64,000 nucleotides of DNA, taken from NCBI GenBank assembly GCA_032433595.1, contig JASWJB010000188.1, positions 21,639 to 85,638 on the forward strand, given 5' to 3'. Position numbers and translations under genes: made by a program. Below, piece by piece: positions 56,043 through 64,000 of this stretch. Numbering within the stretch: position 1 is the first letter of the stretch; each line of letters begins with the position of its first letter. The DNA is from Conoideocrella luteorostrata (lineage: Eukaryota > Ascomycota > Sordariomycetes > Hypocreales > Clavicipitaceae). The notes beneath the pieces were generated by a model. The model made no database searches and was not told the origin of the DNA. It saw nothing but the letters and a program-made list of their open reading frames with translations.

Positions 56043-59000
56043 TTATAGTGACTTGAGAATCTTGTCACCACCTGTGGCTGCGAATACAGGCCGATGGAAT
56101 AACATGGATGGAGAAGGCGTCAAGACGTGATAACATGAGATCGGGGATGCCAAAAACTCCCAGGAAATTGGCGTAATGATACTGTGAATCCAACTCGCGC
56201 TGACCAAAATTTCACTGTTGGTGAATATCGAGGCGAGGGGCAAATTGTTAGAGCCGGGCTGATATAGAAGCGGAGGCATCGGGCAGGGCAAGAGCCATCC
56301 GCACAGAAACAGAATTACCAACGATTGCCACCCACCGTCCGGGCTTTGGCGGGAGCCTTACAAGTATACCTAAGCACTTGGTGGGATGTCGGCTCAACCA
56401 GCCAACCAGTCAACCGGTCAACGGTGTGCGGTACAATACACAGCGTACAGAGAGCAGCGGCGTTATTCCCCCAGGTGACGGCAGGGACAATAGCGAGATG
56501 CTCCGGGGCAAGCCCAAGAGGGAGAGAGGGAGAGTGAACACAGCATCGGGGAAGGTGAAGGCGAGCCACAACGACCTGATAAAACCTGTGCCCGCCTGCA
56601 TTCTGCTCTTCTGGAACAGGTAACATTTGATCCAGCATGAGCTGGGCACGCAACTGAGCTTCCGGAGCAAAAGCTCCTTTGCCCTGTTGATAGGTCCACT
56701 CAGCAAAGCCGCGCTTACGGAGAGCTACTAGGTCCGCTTTTCTAGAAAAGCTCCTTTATCCTTTCCGTGCTGTGTTCCATGACCGTCGTGGCGTTAGATG
56801 GATTGCGATGAAATGAGGACTGTGGTGCAAAATCTGGTGCCTCTCTAATAAATCAGCGATTGACGTATATTGTTCCGAGGACAAGGCTGGGACAGTTAGC
56901 TAGGCCAGTAATTCCTGGATGCCGTTGGGCGCTGATCGACCCGAACTGGCGCTGGGTTTTTCGCCACATCTGTGGCTGGTTACGCAACACTTTGCGGCAG
57001 TGTCAGACAAAGACCTCGGCAATTCTGACGAGGTATCAAATATCGCCACGCACTCAATTCATCCCATCAAACATTTTTGACACATCCAGCACACCGGCGT
57101 TGGGCGAGGAAAGCCTGCGTTTTGCACGGGATCCCAGGACGCTCGTGGCTCGCGACAGCTCGATTGAGACGTCCGTCACGGTTGCCTGGCCCTTGGCGCA
57201 GAGCTTGACATCCTTGACATCCTCGCCGTGGCTGCGGAAGTCCCCTGAACTAGGCATGTCTTAGTGGGCTCGAGGAGCAACGAGGAGCACCAAGTACCCA
57301 CTGCCGTTGCAAGGCAATCTGGACAGCGAGGGTTGTTCAAGGTGCGATATGTGGAATCATATCCACAGCGCCTTGCAGATGGCTCCAATGTGTGGCGCAC
57401 CATTCGATGCTGATCCCTACACCCCTGTCACCAGCAGCAGTCTGATCCGGGATCGAAAAGGTAAAAAGCACACAATTTTCCAGAGTTCCGTGGCTTATTG
57501 AACAGTACGGGGCACGGAGAACCTGCCAGCAACACGAAGCTTGCGTCCCTGATTGTTAGCCAGTTGGGCATGAGAGGTAGTTGCTTTGTATGGAGCATTT
57601 GTATTTCCCATCTCCCGCAGACGTTGGTTTGCCACCAAATGGCCGACCCCCCGTCGGAACATGTTCGAGATATTCAGTTTCACTCCAATAAAGAAATGAC
57701 GGCATGCATTCGGTTATCGCCGCTCGCAAACGCATCTAACACTTCGGTCTCGAGACTAGGACGTAAACCGGCGGTCAATCTGATCGAGCATCAACGTCGA
57801 ATAAACCGAGTTCTTGGGATGACGATGCATATCATCCATCGGATTGTCCAATCGGTCGAGATCAGCCCAGTGGGGGCATAACCGTTTATGCATATCTACT
57901 TTCCACATAACGCCTGCGCTGCTCCGTACATTTCTATGCTTTCATTCCTTAGAACTAACTCATCAATTCATCACTTGTTAGCTTGCAGATTGCAGAGCCG
58001 GTTCCGGAATTGCATCCACAGTACGATAAGACTGGTCAACGATTTTGGGGAATCTCTGGTGACATTGTATTAAACCCCAGTCGAAATTTCCAGGTGCAAG
58101 CTGTCTGAGGACCGACCCGCTGAGAAGCTTCAAATACTCTGGTCATACCCGCAAATTCGAACATTCCAGCACAACCAGTGCGATTTGGCCCCATGAACTA
58201 AAGATCGAGTGTGGTCCATGTGTGGTACTAGTTAGCTGGTTCTTGCTCGGTAGTTCGAGCCGCCACAATTCGCCACAACTTCTCATGGCATTGACGGAGC
58301 ATTCTGCGGAATAGACGAACTCAGCAGTTGGCCCGCAGAACCCACCCGTCAATAGCTGCCCAAAAAGAAAGCCAACAGTGCAGCACTCAAGCTCTCGTGC
58401 CGCCATGCCAAGTCAGTTGCGTAGAGGACTCAGGCACTCCTAGCTCGAGTTCGGACCTATGCTCCGGATACTGCCAGCTGTCAGAGAGTCGGCTCCGAAG
58501 AGATGCCGTTTGTCAACCGGAAGCTCACCGATCCGGTACAGTTATCAAAAACCACCGGAGCATCTGCTCCTTATGTTGGCCTATGAGCGCAGTAGTTACC
58601 GCATTGCAAATTTGACCCAAGGTCCTCTTATGCCGTTTTCCATTTTTTTCCCCAATCATTGTCCTCGCAACATGCCGTGCTCCAGGATGCGTCCGAGACA
58701 GAGCTGAAAGAGAAGCGCCATACACAGTCGAGTGGCTTTGTGATTAAGTGATTTATCACAATGGTAGGTCACACGTATTCTGAAACTTTCGTTAAAAATC
58801 TCGCCCCGGGCTGAACCCTCGAGCAAAAACCAAAGGAGCGCCTTGCAGCAGACGACCGGATACTCGGCGACTCCGGTGGTAAATCACAAGTTCAGCGACG
58901 ATATTCAAAGACTTCAGGCATCAATCATAGATCTGGACAAAAGGTTATTCTATCTATTCCAATCTACTTGTCAAGAGTGCACGCCATCTCTGTCTGGCCC

Positions 59001-61228
59001 GTTGGGCCGTTGGGGCGAATCAACTGCCGGTATCCTGAATGAACTTCTTTGTGGTCTACTATTCACCCAGTATCGAATATTTGACATGTATGATTTTTGC
59101 GATATTGTATCTCCCGATTATACTCTTCGAAATGTCTATAGCCACCTAGGTGGTGATATGCTGCCAGCGTAAAGACAAGAGAGCAAAAATATTCATTAAG
59201 ATTCATAAACTGCGAGTCGTTGCCGCATATCTGCAGTTCTATCCCGGTCCGTTGGTTTCATACAAACATATCGAAAGTAGTCCCATGGATACTTCGCTCA
59301 CTGTGGAATAGCATTTAGGCCAAACCTGTCCCTCGCACTTTGGTGACGGACGATTGCGTCGCAAACGGGCGAAGAACAAAGTTGGTGTGCTCCTGCGATC
59401 CGTCCTCGACTACTATCTTTCACTAGACAACCGACAATCCTAGGAAATAGTACTAACAGAGACGACACCTCTTTTGCGGTGCTGGTTGCGCTGAAATAGG
59501 GTCTTTTTCATGGTTCTTGGCCGTGATGTCCTCTTAGCTCTTGAAATATTGGTTGCACATTGTTGGAAGTCACTCAGTGCTGCACCTGTTCTTTGGTTCC
59601 ATCTTCTCGGTGAATGCTATATTGTTATGCCGTTCGATTTCTCGGTAGCCAGATTCGTATTGGTTTCCTTCGCTGTTACGTGCCAGTATACGCTCGGGGT
59701 TTCCTGGCTTGCTCGGCTCCTTTATCTCCCTTCTTTCTGTTTGACAGATTTTGATTCATGTGATGTGAGTATCTTTGCAGACTGTGCATCGGGGGTGAAT
59801 CGCTCCACTGCTTTCTGATGACAAGGTTTGGTATTCTGTTGCTCTACATCACAGCCACATCTTGGGATGCCTTGTATGTGTGCCGACGCGGCCATAATTA
59901 TAGCAGCGGAAGCGTTGTTTTATTCTGTAGGCCCGGTTTTATCCACTGCCTGCAATTAGCTATGCTCTAAAAGCATGTAGTGTGTTTATTAATTTTAGGC
60001 CACTATCTATATGGTTACCTGTGACTATCTGTGGGCTATTACGGCAGATAGACGCGTTGGAAATGCATTTTTCTTCGGCAATCACCATACTACTGCGTCG
60101 CGGGCTTACTCCTAGAATCACAAAATTTTGTTCTGAGCTGGTGTTGGTGTTTTTCTCATGGCTTTACGTCCGTGGGTATGTCTCTGACTTTCTTTATTTG
60201 CATGCGACTCCCGGGACCGAGATGTGCTGCATAGATTATGGGCAATGATTGCATCTGCTAGAGGGGTCTTTAGCAAGTCTGCACTTTTGCTCTTTTGGCT
60301 GAACAGTATGGCTTCGACGAAATCACCCCATGCTTATATTTCAGAGCTGCCGTGCCACCATCCCCAGATGATGGTGATGCATGCGCCTTTCTTTATTTAT
60401 AATTTTGATATACTTATATTAACTAACCATACTTGGAGTTGCTTCGAGCTCGGCATTTAATGAAATATTCTCTTTTGGCCCCAGATGGTCATCCGCAGAC
60501 GTCCATCTCCTCTGGGCGCATGGCCTGCTATAGAGCAAGTGGGGCCCTGACCTCCTTCAACAAATTATCTGCTTTCGGTCCGGCGTGTCCCCCTGACTCT
60601 CTCCGGACAATCACCTCGACGAAAAAGCAGGCAACCTTGACGGAATATGCCCATGTTTCAATGTCTGCGGCAACTGGTTCTTGTTCACTCGCAGAATGTC
60701 GCCCTCTTCTAGGTATTGGCTGCTTTCGATGGACCCAAGGCTGGCTATCTGGCTGAGTGCTGATTTCAGCGAGCGAGCTGGCATGGTAGGAGAGGTTGAT
60801 GGGGTCTATTTAACTTTAGACGAGCTACCCCAGATATGAAACATGCATATATTCGAGTCGATGGGGGGGTATGTTGTGTCGGATGTGTACACTTCCAAAC
60901 GCGACTTTCATTTTCCACTGACCAGCTAACGTGGCAAAAGGCTTGGGAGAAGCCCCTTTGTTAAGAGGATAAGATGGCCTTGTTACTATAGGTTCCAATG
61001 GCAAAGGTAAGAACCGCTGTTGTTGGAGCTGTCGTCTAAAGCATGAACAGCTAATAGTGGTACATATTGACGATTCAAGCATCTCTCTCGTCTTCACCTG
61101 ATTCACCAAGCCAGTTTTCTCTACGATCTTGGATGCAGATTCAATCCATATATGTCGAAAATCTAGCATCCAATTTCCGACTATAAACAACCGAACTTGT
61201 CGCTTGAGGCACTTTCCCCGAGGGCATT
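56043..61228. other. Gene-poor region
   Basis: 5.2 kb without a supported gene. The best coding hint is a plus frame at 58843-59172 (109 codons, no recognised domain). Frames near 59510-60250 on the plus strand are hydrophobic T-rich artefacts. The minus frame at 56315-56653 is GC-rich without family features. No tRNA or transposon ends seen. Confidence 0.4.
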
Positions 61229-62184
61229 TCAGCGTGGCACCTGCGCCGGCAACTCATGCCTGTTGGCTCGCCCAGAACTGTCTCCCATCTCCGAACTTGG
61301 GACCGTGGGTTGCATTTCGTAAGAGACTTCATGACCTTCCCTTTTGTCTGCTGTATACATGGAATTGTCTGTCGTCGTATTTGCAAACGGTTTATACTTG
61401 TTCTCCGCCCGGTGACGTGCGATCCACCACATTCCCACTAGCAAGAGCGCGACGGCTATAAGGCAGCCGACCACGATGCCCGCAATAGCACCCTTGCTGA
61501 GAGATGGCGAGGGTGATGGCGAGCTGTCACTTGGCCTTGACGAGTCGGCACTGACGGTCGGGCTACTCTTCCCGCCATCTGTTTTGGTCGCTGTAAGGCC
61601 GGATGTGGTCGTCGCACAGGTTGGGGAAACGCTCGACGACGTAGCTACGCGTGCGTTTGAAGCTACGGAGGATCCAACAGCCGTGCAGTCCACGGCAATG
61701 GTGGATATGTAAACGCCATAAGAGCCGCCGCTGCAACAGAAAGCATCCGAGAGTTGAAAGTTGCTGATGAATGACATTGACCATTCCGTCCTCGCGCACT
61801 GCCGATGCGGTATCGTAAGTTAGCTTACCTCCCCAGGTGGTTGTCATGTCCACGATGATTGCCAACACCAAGCGCCCTCTGATGGTCCTTTTCGAAAAAG
61901 ATAGGAGACGAGACTGACCTTTGGAACGTTTTCCAGATCCTCGTAACAGTCATCATTAGTCGGGCAGCAGTAAGCGTTTCCGCTGCTGCTCATTATCTTG
62001 CAAAAGGTGCCTTTGGGGCAGCACTGTAAGAATAACCCCCGTCGCACCGAATGGGAGCGTTGCTGTCGTTGGCGCAGGGGCTGGACTGGCGAATAGCAAA
62101 GCCGCCTAAGAAGTTGCAGTCGGTAGCCACAGAAGGCAATACCGCTGCGATGGCGAGGCAGAGGACGATTGAGAGGTAAGACAT
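61229..62184 (-). CDS. Mid2-like wall/plasma-membrane sensor protein, reading frame broken at a G5 run
   Basis: Exon 1 is 62184-61919 and exon 2 is 61798-61229; the intron is 61918-61799 (GTCAGT, branch GCTAAC, GGCAG). The product would be about 278 residues if the frame break is ignored. Signal peptide at ~1-20, then a cysteine-rich ectodomain: CNFLGGFAIRQSSPC, CCPKGTFCKI, YCCPTNDDCYEDLENVPKC, DAFCCSGG. A Ser/Thr/Pro-rich stalk, one membrane helix (GAIAGIVVGCLIAVALLLVG) and a polar cytoplasmic tail follow, the layout of Mid2/Wsc-type sensors and related fungal surface proteins. At 62036-62040 the minus strand reads GGGGG. Upstream the family frame is one register, downstream another, and no intron can join them; the mismatch equals one base. 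A sequencing error in the homopolymer or a real null allele would both explain it. Confidence 0.75.
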
Positions 62185-64000
62185 TATAGAGCCTTGCCTT
62201 TAGTATGTTGTGTTTTGAGTCGAGGTCGCGAAATTACGCTGGGACGTGGGCGATTGCTCTCCCTGAGATAATGAGCGGGAGCCTCCTAACACGCCCCAGC
62301 AAGGAGTCAGCCTCACTTCCTCCCCCCCAACACCCGGCCGGTGCCTGCATGTCGGTGCGACCTTGTTTTGTTACTGCTTAGTTCCTTCAGGCGCACGAGG
62401 ATTATCGTCTGGTACAGTTGACGGCAGCTGCAGCTGCAGCTGGTGCCTCGATGGGCTATGGTGACAGTCACCAAATCCATTCACGATAAATCCGGCGGCT
62501 CCGGCGCCCTCACTTGTAACCCTCGCAAGCATCATGTCAACTGAACGCAAATCAGAGCTCTGCCACTGGTACCATTTACTTACTGCCTTTAATCGTCACA
62601 AAACAAACTATGTATTGTTGCGCCAAATGTTGGCTGGTGACACTCCTGACGCATGTTCCACTTACCTGCAGATCACATAACGCGAATTGGCGCCTTGGTA
62701 TGCCACGATGTCTACCTTGCAAAAGCCACATATGCTTCAATTCAACATGCTTCACAATCGCGACTGCCCAGTACGCATAGACATGCATCAACTCAACAAC
62801 TTGAGCAATGTCCGATTAGCGAATGAGCCCCGACGGTAGTCTCGTCACATCTGCAGAGACACGGGCGGTTTTAATCTTTTACGAATCCACTCCGTAGTCG
62901 ATTCTGCAGATACGAGAGTGATCTCCGTCTCTTATCGTCATCCTGCAGATAGGATAAGCTGGAAGTCCTTGGGAGAACATTTCCAATTGCCTCTGCACAC
63001 CTGACTTGCTCAGTAGGGACCCACCGCGGCAGAAGCTGAGATGTGACATGAAGAAGGTCCTGCATGGATTTGACGTCAGCAGGCTCTGCGGAGAGGAGAT
63101 ACAATGCTGAATGAAGGTTTATAAATCGGCTGCAATCGCTTTCATATCAGTTGCCCTTCGCTGTGTTGCGATAAAGACAACACGGCAATCTCGCCGAGCA
63201 GGCGTGCATTGCAACACATCGCGCTCAATACTTCCTCCGAAACAATGATTTCCTCCGACATACTGCAGCGCGACGGGTATTTAAAATGGGGGAATAGTGG
63301 CAATAATAGATGTCGCAAACAAGCAATATGGTCCATCTGCGCCGCCCTCTCATTGGCGTCTTGATGGATCTGTACCTCATGCCATGCAATACTGAATATT
63401 CTGTCCCCCAAGGCTGCAGCTCGCATGGACTCACTTTCTCTGATGCTGAATTTAAATAAGTACGCTGCATCAATGTAGATATGAGAGACGACACTATCTT
63501 ACCTGCAGATTCAGCCACTTACAACTCTGACAGGCGCGCCTAGAGCGCGACCTTATCTGGATGGAGACGCGGAGAGTATTCAATCAAATACCTTCGATGA
63601 CAAAATAAAAAGAAGCGTGGCACTAGATTGCGCAAAGATCTGGACAAATGTAAGACTAAATTGGATGACTTCGACTCGTTACAGCGAGACCATCGGATCA
63701 TTATGGTCTTAGACATACGACTGACCCTGCCAGATGTGCTATTTCGCGTTGCTGTCGATGGGCTCGAAGCGTGCTGGGGTGAATTTCAGCCACAGGTCGG
63801 AAGATGGCCTTCTTTATTGGGCCATGTCTGTTGTTCAGGAATTATGAGATGGGACTTTTTGATCATCTTTAGTTCACAAAAGCAGTGAAAGTAGTACGGT
63901 CGCGTACCGCACGCCAGAGCGATATGACAAGGGGTACTTTAGTAGTGTGGACGTATAGAGGTCAATGAGAAAATTATCACTGCCCCCTTCTTCCCCCCCC
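62185..64000. other. Right-edge region with weak coding hints
   Basis: Promoter of the Mid2-like gene lies at about 62185-62500, with a CAGCTGCAGCTGCAGCTG run near 62430. On the minus strand 63500-63142 is open for about 120 codons with protein-like composition, and 63104-62871 for 77 codons, but they cannot be joined by a normal intron. TACTCCG-like and repeated CTGCAGAT motifs are present (62667, 62904, 62943, 63503). The last bases are a run of C. Confidence 0.35.

Noticed and set aside
59510..60250. Hydrophobic plus-strand frames that look like membrane proteins
   Set aside because: T-rich DNA yields Phe, Leu and Val in any frame. There is no conserved motif and no joined structure.
63550..64000. 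Plus frame 63628-63888 near the right edge
   Set aside because: It does not start with a credible ATG context, shows no domain and is not continuous with any upstream exon.
1..64000. CRISPR arrays, rRNA genes, viral or transposase genes, biosynthetic gene cluster
   Set aside because: No regularly spaced repeats, no rRNA-like sequence, no transposase or polymerase motifs and no synthase genes were seen in any frame.

Overview
This window is nuclear DNA of a filamentous ascomycete. The genes are interrupted by short introns (mostly 49-120 nt) with GTRNGT donors, CTRAC-like branch points and YAG acceptors. Many products are ascomycete-type: the osmosensor SHO1, DASH subunit SPC19, the Neurospora RO-10 type dynactin protein, a Mid2-like wall sensor and a Kex2-processed secreted peptide. 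The overall character suggests Sordariomycetes, probably Hypocreales; that placement is inference. All gene models below were assembled by reading splice sites and checking that the joined exons keep frame.

Layout. 1-7.7 kb is dense: mitochondrial glycine dehydrogenase (cut by the left edge), the tiny tom5 gene, nucleoporin NUP54/57 and the complex I subunit NUO-20.8. 7.7-27.4 kb is gene-poor and holds only a small secreted cysteine-rich peptide, a secreted CAP/PR-1 protein with a long leader, and a DUF3237 protein. 27.4-43.3 kb is dense: POP7, RAV2/Rogdi, a NIPSNAP protein, ATP18, an FSH serine hydrolase, the proteasome lid subunit RPN5, a single-pass membrane protein, SPC19 and SHO1. 43.3-49.8 kb is a second desert. 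49.8-56 kb holds RO-10, an AVT-type amino-acid transporter, mitochondrial ribosomal protein S16, NAD(P)HX epimerase and a possible 65-residue cysteine-rich protein. 56-61.2 kb is a third desert, followed by a Mid2-like membrane sensor whose reading frame is broken at a run of five G. The right end (62.2-64 kb) shows only weak coding hints.

How the genes relate. There is no gene cluster. Most are housekeeping genes, and twelve of them lie in six head-to-head pairs sharing upstream regions of about 0.45-1.1 kb. Seven products act in or on mitochondria or their metabolites (GCV2, TOM5, NUO-20.8, NIPSNAP, ATP18, MRPS16, NAXE). SHO1 and the Mid2-like protein are both surface stress sensors.

The most interesting signals outside known families are: a short motif, TACGGAGTA, scattered through the non-coding DNA and absent from the exons; the secreted peptide with eight cysteines in three CX3C units; a stop-free, frame-preserving intron in SHO1; a possible second start giving the FSH hydrolase a mitochondrial-like leader; and the frame break in the wall sensor. 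I found no CRISPR array, rRNA or convincing tRNA gene, and no intact transposon.
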